DNA of 64,000 nt from Mycolicibacterium novocastrense (GTDB lineage: Bacteria > Actinomycetota > Actinomycetes > Mycobacteriales > Mycobacteriaceae): NCBI RefSeq assembly GCF_001570485.1, contig NZ_BCTA01000036.1, forward strand, positions 652,340 through 716,339. The letters are read 5' to 3'. The first letter of the stretch is position 1; each line of letters opens with the position of its first letter. A program made the position numbers and the translations under genes. Below are positions 29,248 through 38,058 of this stretch, one piece after another. The notes beneath the pieces were generated by a model. That model saw only the letters and a program-made list of their open reading frames with translations. It was not told where the DNA came from and did no database searches.

Positions 29248-30081
29248 TCATCGGGTGCCGACACACCATTCGAGAGCCTCACGCAGGCTGTGCACGCGCG
29301 CGGCCCCGTCGACGCCGGCGGCCTCCCACCCGGTGCCGCCGAGTACGACGTCGGCCTCCGCGGTGGCCGCCGTGACCATCTCCATGTCGGCGGTCTCGGG
29401 GGTGTGTGACCACAGCACCACCCGCGCGGACGGCCGCACGCGGCCGATCGCCTCGGTCAGCGCCGATATCGGAACGTCGGCACCGAGCATCACCGCACCG
29501 CGTCCCCGCTCGGCGAGGGCGGCGCGAAGAGCCTCGAGCGGCAACACATGCGCTTCGCGCGCGGTGCACGCCAGGATGAGCGCGGTTGATGCGTCGCGGC
29601 GCATGAGCGGCGCCGCGTGCAGTGAGCGCGACACCGCCCACGACAGGGCGTGCTCGACGTCGACGCAGCCGCCGTCCTCGTCCTGTCTGCTCACGATCGC
29701 CGCGAACGCCGGCCGGACCAGCAGGTCCCATGTGTCGACCACTCCGAAGTGACGCAGGTGGGCCTCCAGGAGCCGACCCAGCGAGGCGAGGTCGAGTTCG
29801 AATGCGGCCGACAGCAATGCGTCCGCGTCTCCGCGGCGCGGCGCTACGGCCCCGGTCGCGACTCGGGCAGCGCTGCGGGGGCTGGTGCCCTGCCCGATGA
29901 GCTGGTGCATGTGCTGCACGGCGGCGACGTCGTTGTCGCTGTAGAGCCGGTGTCGACCCGGGTGGTGCTGCGACGTCCCGACGCCGTAGCGCTGGCTCCA
30001 GCTGCGCAGCGTCGCGGTCGGTACGCCGACGCGTTCGGCCACCACGCGGACGGTGTACCGCGGTGTGTCAGCGTCATCCAT
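29248..30081 (-). CDS. litR: MerR-family regulator with B12-binding-type domain (LitR/CarH-like)
   Basis: A 277-residue regulator: an N-terminal MerR helix-turn-helix (YTVRVVAERVGVPTATLRSWSQRYG, about 9-33; HRLYSDNDV) and a C-terminal cobalamin-binding fold. CarH-type photoreceptors use W-x9-EH plus a His ligand. Here E143-H144 and H178 (in REAHVLP) are kept, but the Trp position holds Gln133, so light/B12 sensing may be altered. Homologues repress carotenoid genes in the dark. The gene lies next to idi and opposite the crt operon, and 11-bp TCGATGCA-type repeats upstream of crtE, idi and this gene are candidate operators. Confidence 0.82.
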   Translation of the reverse strand: MDDADTPRYTVRVVAERVGVPTATLRSWSQRYGVGTSQHHPGRHRLYSDNDVAAVQHMHQLIGQGTSPRSAARVATGAVAPRRGDADALLSAAFELDLASLGRLLEAHLRHFGVVDTWDLLVRPAFAAIVSRQDEDGGCVDVEHALSWAVSRSLHAAPLMRRDASTALILACTAREAHVLPLEALRAALAERGRGAVMLGADVPISALTEAIGRVRPSARVVLWSHTPETADMEMVTAATAEADVVLGGTGWEAAGVDGAARVHSLREALEWCVGTR

Positions 30082-30143
30082 GGGGCCTGCTAACTGGGGT
30101 TTCGGCCTAGCGAGGGTTCACCGATAGCACTACGAGCAAACCA

Positions 30144-30203
30144 TCAATGCGGAAGCGATGCACAGTTCGTTATCTGGATATGGTTGCGGTCGGAACCGGG
30201 TAC
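30144..30203 (+). promoter_or_regulatory. litR/30214 intergenic: 11-bp repeats and SigF-like promoter
   Basis: TCAATGCG (30144-30151) and GCGATGCA (30155-30162) are 11 bp apart and match the TCGATGCA repeat of the crt promoter at 6 and 7 of 8 bases. On the plus strand GGATA (30176-30180), 17-bp spacer and GGGTAC (30198-30203) resemble a SigF promoter for the gene at 30214, whose mRNA would be nearly leaderless. Confidence 0.55.
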
Positions 30204-30213
30204 TTCTAGCCCC

Positions 30214-30639
30214 ATGACCCAGAAGGACGAACAACACAGCCGACCCGAAGGAGTCGACGACGCGACCGTCGAGGCCGTCGGCGAAGTCTCGGAGGCATTG
30301 GAGTGGGTGGAACGCGCACGCGGTCATCTGTATTCGTTCCACCAGCTGATGGGTCGCGCCGACCTTCAGCTCGGCGAGGCGTGTGACAAGCTGCGCGACG
30401 CCGGCCACGACGGCGTCGCGCAACGTCTGGAGTCCGAACTCGTCGGCCGCAACGTGCTTTACGGTCGCTGGACCTTCCAGATCGTCGAGGACTTCGACGA
30501 CAACTACTGGTCGGTGTTCCGCGACCATGAACGCCAGGTGCGCGACGAACTACAGCAGGGCCGCAGACACGTGTTCGAGTCCGAGATGAAGGAGCGGCGC
30601 CGCACCCAGGGTCGCCCCGGGCACGAGCACCGCCCCTGA
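30214..30639 (+). CDS. Conserved hypothetical protein, probable member of the carotenoid/light regulon
   Basis: A 141-residue soluble, mostly helical, acidic-then-basic protein not recognised as a named family. The core LEWVERARGHLYSFHQLMGR and GRNVLYGRWTFQIVEDFDD is rich in aromatic residues, and the C-terminus is charged (EMKERRRTQGRPGHEHRP). No signal peptide or membrane segment. ATG 30214 (MTQKDEQHS) is chosen because it lies 10 nt after a GGGTAC -10-like element; an upstream GTG/ATG frame would start inside that promoter. Divergent from litR and sharing the candidate LitR operator. Converges on ilvC. Confidence 0.65.
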   Translation: MTQKDEQHSRPEGVDDATVEAVGEVSEALEWVERARGHLYSFHQLMGRADLQLGEACDKLRDAGHDGVAQRLESELVGRNVLYGRWTFQIVEDFDDNYWSVFRDHERQVRDELQQGRRHVFESEMKERRRTQGRPGHEHRP

Positions 30640-30649
30640 TCCGTGTGAC

Positions 30650-30692
30650 TTGTGGAGCGGTAGCGGCGGTGAGCGCCGCCGCGACTCCACAA
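30650..30692. terminator. Bidirectional hairpin between 30214 gene and ilvC
   Basis: Outer stem TTGTGGAG (30650-30657) with CTCCACAA (30685-30692), inner stem GCGGCG (30663-30668) with CGCCGC (30674-30679). It lies exactly in the 61-bp gap between convergent genes. No U-tract. Confidence 0.65.
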
Positions 30693-30700
30693 ATCGCGGC

Positions 30701-31723
<1,023 letters not shown>

Positions 31724-31788
31724 TTATCTACTCACTTGATTGGGGACTGGTCGGGTTGAGTTGTGGGCTACTCGTCTCGATCCTGCGC

Positions 31789-32298
31789 TTACTTCGTGGT
31801 CCCGATACTTCGTGGACCGCGCGACAGGGACACCACACCGGACTGCACAATCTCGCGGATTCCGAAGGGCTCCAACACCCGCAGCAGCGCCTCGAGCTTC
31901 TCGGGTGTACCGGTCGCCTCGACGGTCAACGACTCGGTCGATACGTCGACGACCTTCGCGCGGAACAGGTTCACCGCCTCGATGACCTGCCCGCGGGTCG
32001 ACGCGTCGGTGCGCACTTTGATCAGCGCGAGCTCGCGCGAGACCGAGTTCTCTTCCTCCTGCTCGACGATCTTGATCACGTTCACCAGCTTGTTGAGCTG
32101 TTTGGTGATCTGCTCGAGCGGCGCCTCGTCGACGCTGACGACGATCGTCATCCGCGACATGTTCTTCTGCTCGGTCGCACCGACGGCCAGGGACTGGATG
32201 TTGAAGCCGCGCCGGGAGAACAGCGACGCGACCCGCGCCAGGACACCCGGCTTGTCCTCAACCAGAACCGACAACGTCTGCGTAGCGGCGGTACTCAT
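31789..32298 (-). CDS. ilvN: Acetolactate synthase small (regulatory) subunit
   Basis: ACT-domain regulatory subunit that activates IlvB and confers valine feedback. 169 residues; ACT domain TLSVLVEDKPGVLARVASLF, then FNIQSLAVGATE, and a C-terminal dimer domain. ATG 32298 overlaps the ilvB stop by 1 nt (TGATG). The long open frame upstream is an ilvB shadow. Same order as Rv3003c-Rv3002c-Rv3001c. Confidence 0.96.
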   Translation of the reverse strand: MSTAATQTLSVLVEDKPGVLARVASLFSRRGFNIQSLAVGATEQKNMSRMTIVVSVDEAPLEQITKQLNKLVNVIKIVEQEEENSVSRELALIKVRTDASTRGQVIEAVNLFRAKVVDVSTESLTVEATGTPEKLEALLRVLEPFGIREIVQSGVVSLSRGPRSIGTTK

Positions 32299-34166
32299 CA
32301 GGCGTGCCCTTCTTCTGGATCGTCGAACAGCGGGCGGATGCCGCGCGCGGCCTGGATCTCGTCGTTGCTCGTGCCCGCCGCGACCATGGGCCACACCTGA
32401 GCGTCTGCGCCGACGATGAAATCGATCACGACCGGGCGGTCGTTGATCTCGCGGGCCTGGCGGATCACGTCCTCGACGTCTTCGGCTCGCTCGCAACGCA
32501 ATCCGACGCACCCGAGCGCCTCGGCGAGCTTGACGAAATCGGGGATGCGATGCGAGTGCGTGGCCAGATCCGTTTGGCTGTACCGCTCTTCGTAGAACAG
32601 CGTCTGCCACTGTCGCACCATGCCGAGGTTGCCGTTGTTGATCAGCGCCACCTTGATCGGCGCACCCTCCACGGCACAGGTGGCCAACTCCTGGTTGGTC
32701 ATCTGGAAGCAGCCGTCGCCGTCGATGGCCCACACCTCGGCCTCCGGGCGGCCGAACTTGGCCCCCATCGCCGCGGGCACGGCGTAGCCCATGGTGCCCA
32801 GTCCGCCGGAGTTGAGCCATGTCTTGGGCTTCTCATAGGAGATGAACTGCGCGGCCCACATCTGGTGCTGACCGACGCCTGCGACGTACACCGCGTCGGG
32901 CCCGGCCATCTTGCCCAGCGTCTCGATGACGTACTCCGGAGAAAGGCTGCCGTCGCTCTGGGGGCCGTAGCTCAACGGGTAGGTCGCCTGCACACCGCTC
33001 AGGTACTCCAGCCAGTTGTCGATCTTGATCGCGTCGGCGGTGCCGTCGCGGCGTAGCGCCACGACCAGCTCGGCGATCACGGCCTTGACGTCACCCACGA
33101 TCGGCACGTCGGCGTGGCGGTTCTTGCCGATCTCGGCCGGGTCGATGTCGGCGTGGATGACCTTGGCTTCGGGTGCGAAGGAGTCCAGCCGCCCGGTCAC
33201 CCGGTCATCGAAACGGGTGCCCAGCGCGATCAGCAGGTCGCTGCGCTGCAGGGCGGCCACCGCGGACACCGTGCCGTGCATCCCCGGCATGCCCATGTTC
33301 TGCGGATGGCTGTCGGGGAACGCCCCGCGCGCCATCAGCGTGGTGACGACGGGAATTCCGGTCAGCTCGGCCAGATCCAGCAGTTCCTCGCTGGCCTCAC
33401 CGCGGATCACCCCGCCGCCGACGTAGAGCACCGGCTTGCGAGCGGCGGCGATCAGCTTGGCGGCCTCGCGGATCTGGCGGTTGTGCGGTTTGGTGTTCGG
33501 CTTGTAGCCCGGCAGGTCGATGCGCGGCGGCCAGCTGAACGTGCACTGCCCCTGCAGAACGTCCTTGGGAATGTCGACGAGCACCGGCCCGGGGCGGCCC
33601 GAGGACGCGATGTGGAACGCCTCAGCGATGGCCTGCGGGATCTCGTCGCCGCTGCGCACCAGGAAGTTGTGCTTGGTGATCGGCATCGTGATGCCGGAGA
33701 TGTCGGCCTCCTGGAACGCATCGGTGCCGATCAGGCCGCGTCCGACCTGGCCGGTGATCGCCACCACCGGAATGGAGTCCATGTGCGCGTCGGCCAGCGG
33801 CGTGACGAGGTTGGTGGCACCGGGTCCCGAGGTGGCCATCATCACGCCGACCTTGCCGGTCGCGTGAGCGTAACCGCTGGCCGCATGCCCGGCGCCCTGC
33901 TCGTGGCGGACCAGGACGTGGCGCAGCTTCTTGGAATCGAACAGCGGGTCGTAGACCGGCAGGACCGCGCCGCCGGGGATCCCGAAGATGGTGTCGACGT
34001 CGAGTTCCTCCAGCGACCGGATGACCGCCTGCGCACCCGTCATCTGTTGCGGCGCAGTGCGTTTGGCCGGTGCGGGCGCAGACTTGGCCGCCGGTCGCGT
34101 GGCATGTCCGTCGTCGGGCACGGTTGCCGCCACCTGCTCCAGCGGTCGGGTTGTTGGTGCGCTCAC
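32298..34166 (-). CDS. ilvB: Acetolactate synthase large (catalytic) subunit
   Basis: ThDP-, FAD- and Mg-dependent condensation of pyruvate with pyruvate or 2-ketobutyrate; the target of sulfonylurea herbicides. 622 residues with [12 protein letters not shown], the catalytic Glu in [15 protein letters not shown], the FAD region [11 protein letters not shown], and the ThDP motif [19 protein letters not shown] roughly 40-residue Ala/Pro-rich N-terminal extension precedes the core, as in other mycobacteria. GTG 34166 follows AGGAG. Expression is under the leader-peptide attenuator upstream. Confidence 0.97.
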   Translation of the reverse strand: MSAPTTRPLEQVAATVPDDGHATRPAAKSAPAPAKRTAPQQMTGAQAVIRSLEELDVDTIFGIPGGAVLPVYDPLFDSKKLRHVLVRHEQGAGHAASGYAHATGKVGVMMATSGPGATNLVTPLADAHMDSIPVVAITGQVGRGLIGTDAFQEADISGITMPITKHNFLVRSGDEIPQAIAEAFHIASSGRPGPVLVDIPKDVLQGQCTFSWPPRIDLPGYKPNTKPHNRQIREAAKLIAAARKPVLYVGGGVIRGEASEELLDLAELTGIPVVTTLMARGAFPDSHPQNMGMPGMHGTVSAVAALQRSDLLIALGTRFDDRVTGRLDSFAPEAKVIHADIDPAEIGKNRHADVPIVGDVKAVIAELVVALRRDGTADAIKIDNWLEYLSGVQATYPLSYGPQSDGSLSPEYVIETLGKMAGPDAVYVAGVGQHQMWAAQFISYEKPKTWLNSGGLGTMGYAVPAAMGAKFGRPEAEVWAIDGDGCFQMTNQELATCAVEGAPIKVALINNGNLGMVRQWQTLFYEERYSQTDLATHSHRIPDFVKLAEALGCVGLRCERAEDVEDVIRQAREINDRPVVIDFIVGADAQVWPMVAAGTSNDEIQAARGIRPLFDDPEEGHA

Positions 34167-34233
34167 GGTGTTCGTTCTCCTAAATCCTTCTTCGGATCCG
34201 TCTCTAGGGTCTCAAATTCGGTGGTCGGGCAAG

Positions 34234-34268
34234 AAAAAACCCCCGTCAGCTGGGTCGCTGTACGAGGG
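34234..34268 (-). terminator. ilvB attenuator: intrinsic terminator
   Basis: Minus-strand stem CCCTCGTACAGC (34268-34257) pairs with GCTGACGGGGG (34250-34240), one bulged A and one wobble, 6-nt loop, followed by TTTTTT (34239-34234). It is one of the few genuine U-tract terminators in this window and lies 68 nt upstream of ilvB. Confidence 0.85.
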
Positions 34269-34270
34269 TC

Positions 34271-34324
34271 GCGCGTTGATGCCGGAGTTATGCCCGAGTA
34301 AGGGCGAGCGCGGCATCAACGCGC
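34271..34324 (-). promoter_or_regulatory. ilvB attenuator: 14-bp upstream hairpin
   Basis: GCGCGTTGATGCCG (34324-34311, inside the leader ORF) is perfectly complementary to CGGCATCAACGCGC (34284-34271). The loop contains the leader stop codon. A ribosome stalled on the Val/Val/Ile codons or stopping at the end of the ORF would affect this stem differently. The exact antiterminator pairing with the downstream terminator was not resolved by eye. Confidence 0.7.
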
Positions 34325-34359
34325 TTCCCGATTACTACGAGCAACCCCAGGGCCTGCAT
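34288..34359 (-). CDS. ilvB leader peptide (branched-chain amino acid attenuator)
   Basis: A 23-codon ORF, ATG at 34359 to TAA, whose peptide starts MQALGLLVVIGKRV and ends DAALALTRA. Nine of 23 residues are Leu, Val or Ile, including the run LLVVI. Such composition upstream of ilvB is the hallmark of ribosome-mediated attenuation described for ilvB in corynebacteria. Translation would sense charged Leu/Val/Ile tRNAs and control the terminator at 34234-34268. The promoter -10 ends 9 nt before the ATG, so the mRNA is probably leaderless and the peptide starts at or near +1. It is too short for ordinary gene finders. Confidence 0.88.
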   Translation of the reverse strand: MQALGLLVVIGKRVDAALALTRA

Positions 34360-34367
34360 AACCGTCG

Positions 34368-34397
34368 ACGGTAGCCTCTGCACTGGTCACAGGTCAA
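34368..34397 (-). promoter_or_regulatory. Promoter of the ilvBNC operon
   Basis: TTGACC (34397-34392), 18-bp spacer, TACCGT (34373-34368) on the minus strand. Predicted start about 34360, directly at the leader-peptide ATG. Confidence 0.7.
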
Positions 34398-34424
34398 ATT
34401 GCGGCACGGTGCGAAGATGGCGGG

Positions 34425-34820
34425 GTGAGTTCGAAGGCCGCACCCGCTCCCGTCGTCATCCGCATCTCCCCCATGGCGCATTTCGCCGTCGCCTTTCTGG
34501 CGTTCAGCATGCTTTCGCTGGTCCTGGCGGGCCTCACCTGGGTGGCGGCCCTGCTGATCATCCCGATCGTGTTGTCCGTGTTCGTCGCGCGCTACCGCAC
34601 CGTCGCCGACCGCGACCACGTGACGGCACGCACGCTCTGGGGTAGCGAGACCGTCGACTGGAGCGATATCGACGGCCTTCGGTTCGGCAAAGGGTCATCG
34701 GCCTACGCCCACCTGAAGGACGGCAGGGACGTGCGGTTGCCCACCGTGACGTTCGCGACGTTGCCGCTGCTGACCGAGGCCAGCGGCGGGCGGGTGCCGA
34801 ATCCGTATTCGAGGGATTAG
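34425..34820 (+). CDS. PH-domain membrane protein (Cfp6-like, Rv3004)
   Basis: A 131-residue protein with two adjacent hydrophobic helices (about 15-55: MAHFAVAFLAFSMLSLVL..., LLIIPIVLSVFVARY) followed by a bacterial PH-like domain (RTVADRDHVTARTLWGSETV DWSDIDGLRF, GRDVRLPTVTF). It corresponds in position and type to low-molecular-weight antigen 6 (Cfp6, Rv3004). Function unknown. GTG 34425. Divergent from ilvB, with 257 bp between them holding the ilvB attenuator. Its stop is 3 bp from the stop of the converging DoxX gene. Confidence 0.82.
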   Translation: MSSKAAPAPVVIRISPMAHFAVAFLAFSMLSLVLAGLTWVAALLIIPIVLSVFVARYRTVADRDHVTARTLWGSETVDWSDIDGLRFGKGSSAYAHLKDGRDVRLPTVTFATLPLLTEASGGRVPNPYSRD

Positions 34821-35647
34821 GCGAACGGATTGCCGCCGTTGAGCAGCACCCAGATCGCCACACCCGCGCCTGCGCCGAGGACCAGCGCGCCGAGCGATCC
34901 GAGGAAGGGCCGGCGCGCCCAACCGCGTCCGGCGTCGAATCCGTACCTGCCGGGCCCGGTCAACACCAGCGCCGCCACCGCGCAGGCCAGGAACACCTTG
35001 TACTCGTGTCCATCGGTGAGGAAGTCCGACAGCCGCGCCTCCTCGTGCGCGACCATCGCCTCGGCCAGCACGCCGGTCACCAGATACGCCAGCGCGCCGG
35101 CGGCGGCCACGGGCGTGAAGAGACCCAGGACGAGTAGCACCCCGGCGGCGATCTGTCCGAAGGCGCCGACGTAGGTCAGGATGTCGGCATAGCGGAAGCC
35201 CATATCGGACAGCTCCGCTTCCCAACCGTTGAGCCCGGGGCCACCCCACAGGCCGAACGCCTTCTGCAGGCCGTGGCCGATGAACAGGGCGCCCACCGCG
35301 AGCCGCAACAGCAGAAGGCCGAGGTCGATGGTGCCGCGCCGCTCGGGCGCGACGCGGAACGGATCGGGGCCGACCTCCGCCGGTTCCGCCGAGTAGTCGA
35401 GTGCATGCCGTCCGCCGGGCTGCACGTACGGCAGCGGCTCGGGATCGTTGAGCAGTCCGAAGCCGGTGGAGACCGGCGCTCCGGTGTTCGAGTCGTAGTG
35501 CGGGATCGCGGTGGTCTCGAAGTCGCCGGCGTAGTTGGCCGACGGGAGATCGTCTTCAGGGTCGACCAGGCTCGCCGACACGGGCCGCCCGGGCGCGTCG
35601 TCGGGCCGTTGCCAGGCGCGTGGGTCATTGGAATGACTGGTCACCAT
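34817..35647 (-). CDS. DoxX-family membrane protein (Rv3005c-like)
   Basis: A 276-residue protein: about 105 residues of Pro/Asp-rich cytoplasmic N-terminus, then four to five hydrophobic helices with LLLLRLAVGALFIGHGLQKAF, GPGLNGWEAE and LGLFTPVAAAGALAYLVTG, the DoxX signature. In M. tuberculosis, Rv3005c associates with SodA and SseA in a membrane-associated redox complex that protects against radical stress. Start uncertain: ATG 35647 is used, with GTG 35644 and GTG 35668 in frame and no strong Shine-Dalgarno at any. Overlaps by 4 nt the stop of the converging Cfp6-like gene. Confidence 0.85.
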   Translation of the reverse strand: MVTSHSNDPRAWQRPDDAPGRPVSASLVDPEDDLPSANYAGDFETTAIPHYDSNTGAPVSTGFGLLNDPEPLPYVQPGGRHALDYSAEPAEVGPDPFRVAPERRGTIDLGLLLLRLAVGALFIGHGLQKAFGLWGGPGLNGWEAELSDMGFRYADILTYVGAFGQIAAGVLLVLGLFTPVAAAGALAYLVTGVLAEAMVAHEEARLSDFLTDGHEYKVFLACAVAALVLTGPGRYGFDAGRGWARRPFLGSLGALVLGAGAGVAIWVLLNGGNPFA

Positions 35648-35783
35648 GCCAGCGTAAGTGCTTGTCACCCGGTAGCCGGGTATTGGCGCGGTGCTTTCGG
35701 GGCCTTAATTCGCCGACGGTTCGCGGTGCGCTCCAGCGGGTGCGCGTGGCGAACACCTCCGAATGATCCGTAACCTGGCTCGC

Positions 35784-36905
35784 ATGAAACTGCGCCGGCC
35801 GATGCGGGGTGTGCTCGCCGTGGCGTGCGCGGCGTTGCTCGTCGGGTCGGGGTGCGCACGATTCGACGATCTGCAGTCGCAGCCGTTCACCACTGAGCCC
35901 CAGCTCGAGCCCGGCCCGACGTCGACACCTCCGCCACCGCCGCCGCTGCCCCCGACGCCGTTTCCGAAGGAGTGCCCGGCGCCCGGCGTCATGCAGGGCT
36001 GCCTGGAAAGCACCAGCGGCCTGATCATGCTGCCCGACAGCCAGTCGGCCCTGGTCGCCGAGCGCACGACCGGTGTGGTCAAGGAGGTCTCGGTACGGGC
36101 AGAGCCCAAGGTCAAGACGACGCTGCCGGTCGACGGCTCGGGCGACGGCGGGCTGATGGACATCGTGCTGTCGCCGACGTACCAACAGGACCGGCTGATG
36201 TACGCCTACGTCAGCACCCCGACCGACAACCGCGTCATCCGCATCGCCGACGGCGACATCCCCAAGCCGATCCTGACCGGTATACCGAAGGGCGCCACCG
36301 GCAACACCGGCGCGTTGATCTTCACCAGCCCGACGACGCTGCTCGTGCAAACCGGCGACGCGGGCAATCCCGCCGATGCCGCGAACCCGGGGTCGCTGGC
36401 CGGTAAGGCATTGCGGATCGAGCAGCCCACCACGGTCGACCAGGCCCCGACGACCACGGCGCTGTCGGGGTTGGGCGCCGCGGGCGGTATGTGCCTCGAC
36501 CACTCGGACGGATCGCTGTACATCACTGACCGCGCCCCCTCCGGTGACCGGCTGCAGCGCATCACCAAGGATTCCAAGACGTCGACGGTGTGGACCTGGC
36601 CCGACCGGCCCGGTGTCGCGGGCTGCTCCGCGCTCGACGGGTCGGTCCTGGTCAACCTGGTCAACACCAAGCAAACCGTCGCCGTGCGGCTCGCACCCGA
36701 GACCGGCGCGGTGACCGGCGATCCCGAGGTGGTGCGCCAGGACCAGCACGGCCACGCCTGGGCGCTGGCGATGTCGCCCGACGGCAACATCTGGGGCGCC
36801 ACGATCAACAAGACGGCCGGCGATGCCCAGAAGCTCGACGATGTCGTCTTCCCGCTGTTCCCGCAGGGCGGCGGGTTCCCGCGCAGTCCCGCGGACAACA
36901 CGTAA
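35784..36905 (+). CDS. lppZ: Lipoprotein LppZ
   Basis: Secreted lipoprotein of about 373 residues. Signal peptide MKLRRPMRGVLAVACAALLVGSGC with lipobox LVGSGC, then a Pro-rich linker (TSTPPPPPPLPPTPFPKECP) and a beta-propeller of the glucose/sorbosone dehydrogenase type (GDGGLMDIVLSPTYQQDRLMY, GNTGALIFTSP, DGNIWGATINKTAGDAQKLDD). No PQQ activity is proven for LppZ. ATG 35784 is preferred to ATG 35763 because it gives a normal signal peptide. Matches Rv3006 in place and sequence. Confidence 0.9.
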   Translation: MKLRRPMRGVLAVACAALLVGSGCARFDDLQSQPFTTEPQLEPGPTSTPPPPPPLPPTPFPKECPAPGVMQGCLESTSGLIMLPDSQSALVAERTTGVVKEVSVRAEPKVKTTLPVDGSGDGGLMDIVLSPTYQQDRLMYAYVSTPTDNRVIRIADGDIPKPILTGIPKGATGNTGALIFTSPTTLLVQTGDAGNPADAANPGSLAGKALRIEQPTTVDQAPTTTALSGLGAAGGMCLDHSDGSLYITDRAPSGDRLQRITKDSKTSTVWTWPDRPGVAGCSALDGSVLVNLVNTKQTVAVRLAPETGAVTGDPEVVRQDQHGHAWALAMSPDGNIWGATINKTAGDAQKLDDVVFPLFPQGGGFPRSPADNT

Positions 36906-36926
36906 CCGCCTGCGCGGCAGACGGTT

Positions 36927-37244
36927 TCAGCTCTCGACGATACGCAGGCCGATGACGCCCATGACGATGGCGGCAAGACACGCCACGCGCGCCGCGCTGG
37001 CCGGCTCACCGAGCAGGAACACCCCCGCGACCGCGACGCCGACCGCGCCGATGCCCACCCAGACCGCATAGCCGGTGCCCGCGGGCAACTGACGGAGCGC
37101 GAGCGTCAGCAGGATGAAGCTGAGCAGCGCGACACCGACGCCGATCACGCTGGGGACCAGCCGGCTGAACCCCTCGGACTGTTTGAGCGCGATCGCCCAG
37201 ACGACCTCGAGCAGCCCCGCGGCAACCAGGATCAGCCAGGCCAT
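36927..37244 (-). CDS. Small multidrug resistance (SMR) family transporter
   Basis: A 105-residue, four-helix protein with the essential membrane glutamate at E13 (LLEVVWAIALKQSEGF), AVWVGIGAVGVAVAG in TM3 and GLRIVES at the end. These features fit the EmrE/SugE (guanidinium or quaternary cation exporter) family; the WAIALKQS segment is closer to SugE/Gdx-type proteins, but the substrate is not certain. Starts 6 nt after the stop of the SDR gene on the same strand, so both are in one operon under the TetR operator. Confidence 0.88.
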   Translation of the reverse strand: MAWLILVAAGLLEVVWAIALKQSEGFSRLVPSVIGVGVALLSFILLTLALRQLPAGTGYAVWVGIGAVGVAVAGVFLLGEPASAARVACLAAIVMGVIGLRIVES

Positions 37245-37250
37245 CGCGGG

Positions 37251-37991
37251 TCACGCATTCGTCCCACCGTCGACGGTGAGAACCGCCCCGGTGATATTCG
37301 ATGCACCCGGACCCGCAAGGAACGCAACGGAATCCGCGATGTCGTCGGCGGTGGCATACCGGCCGAGGGCACTGAGCGCGCGCTGCTCGTCGGCTCCGGC
37401 GCCGTCGGCGGGATTCATATCGGTGTCGGTCGAGCCGGGCTGCACGAGGTTGACGGTGATGTCCCGTCCCCCGAGGTCGCGCGCGAGACCTTTGGTGAAC
37501 CCGATGAGCGCGGCCTTGCTCATCGAGTAGAGCGTGACCCCGGCATGCGGCACCCGTTCGGCGAGATTGCTTCCGATGCTGATGATCCGGCCGCCACCGG
37601 GCATGTACCGCACCGCGGCCTGACTGGCCAGGTACACGGCACGGGCGTGGATGGCCAGCGTGCGGTCGATCTCCTCGACCGATACCGCCTCGATCGGCCC
37701 GTAGGGAAAGACGCCGGCATTGTTGACCAGGATGTCGAGCTTGCCGAAGTGGGTACTCGCCTGCTCGACCGCGGCGGGCACGTCGGCCGCGGAGGCGCTG
37801 TCCGCGCGGATCGCCAGGCCGCGCCGACCGCGGGCCTCGATTCCGTCGACGACCTCGTCGGCGCGCTCCTTGGACTGGGCGTAGGTGATGGCCACGTCCG
37901 CGCCCCGTTCGGCAAGGCGAGCGGCGATGGCAGCCCCGATCCCGCGACTGGCGCCCGTGACCAACGCCGCCTTCCCCGTCAGGTCCGTCAT
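37251..37991 (-). CDS. Short-chain dehydrogenase/reductase
   Basis: A 246-residue classical SDR. Cofactor motif ALVTGASRGIGAAIA, NNAGVFPYG, catalytic Ser/Tyr/Lys in IISIGSNLAE and YSMSKAALIGF, and a C-terminal LTVDGGTNA. It resembles 3-oxoacyl-ACP-reductase-like SDRs, but the substrate is unknown. First gene of a two-gene operon with the SMR transporter, divergent from a TetR regulator across 99 bp that contain a palindromic operator. The trio looks like an inducible detoxification/export unit and is an insertion relative to the M. tuberculosis order. Confidence 0.88.
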   Translation of the reverse strand: MTDLTGKAALVTGASRGIGAAIAARLAERGADVAITYAQSKERADEVVDGIEARGRRGLAIRADSASAADVPAAVEQASTHFGKLDILVNNAGVFPYGPIEAVSVEEIDRTLAIHARAVYLASQAAVRYMPGGGRIISIGSNLAERVPHAGVTLYSMSKAALIGFTKGLARDLGGRDITVNLVQPGSTDTDMNPADGAGADEQRALSALGRYATADDIADSVAFLAGPGASNITGAVLTVDGGTNA

Positions 37992-38004
37992 CCCGGCCTT
38001 CTTT

Positions 38005-38024
38005 TATGTATCGTTCGATACATA
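38005..38024. promoter_or_regulatory. TetR operator 1 (SDR side)
   Basis: TATGTATCG-TT-CGATACATA is a perfect 9-2-9 palindrome 14 bp upstream of the SDR start, inside the AT-rich divergent promoter. Confidence 0.85.
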
Positions 38025-38058
38025 ATTAACTTTCCTGCGTATACTTGTCAACAATTTC

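Noticed and set aside
34288..34359. Leader ORF dismissed as chance
   Set aside because: The dismissal was rejected: nine BCAA codons, a promoter ending at its start and a U-tract terminator downstream make chance unlikely, so it is kept as a feature.
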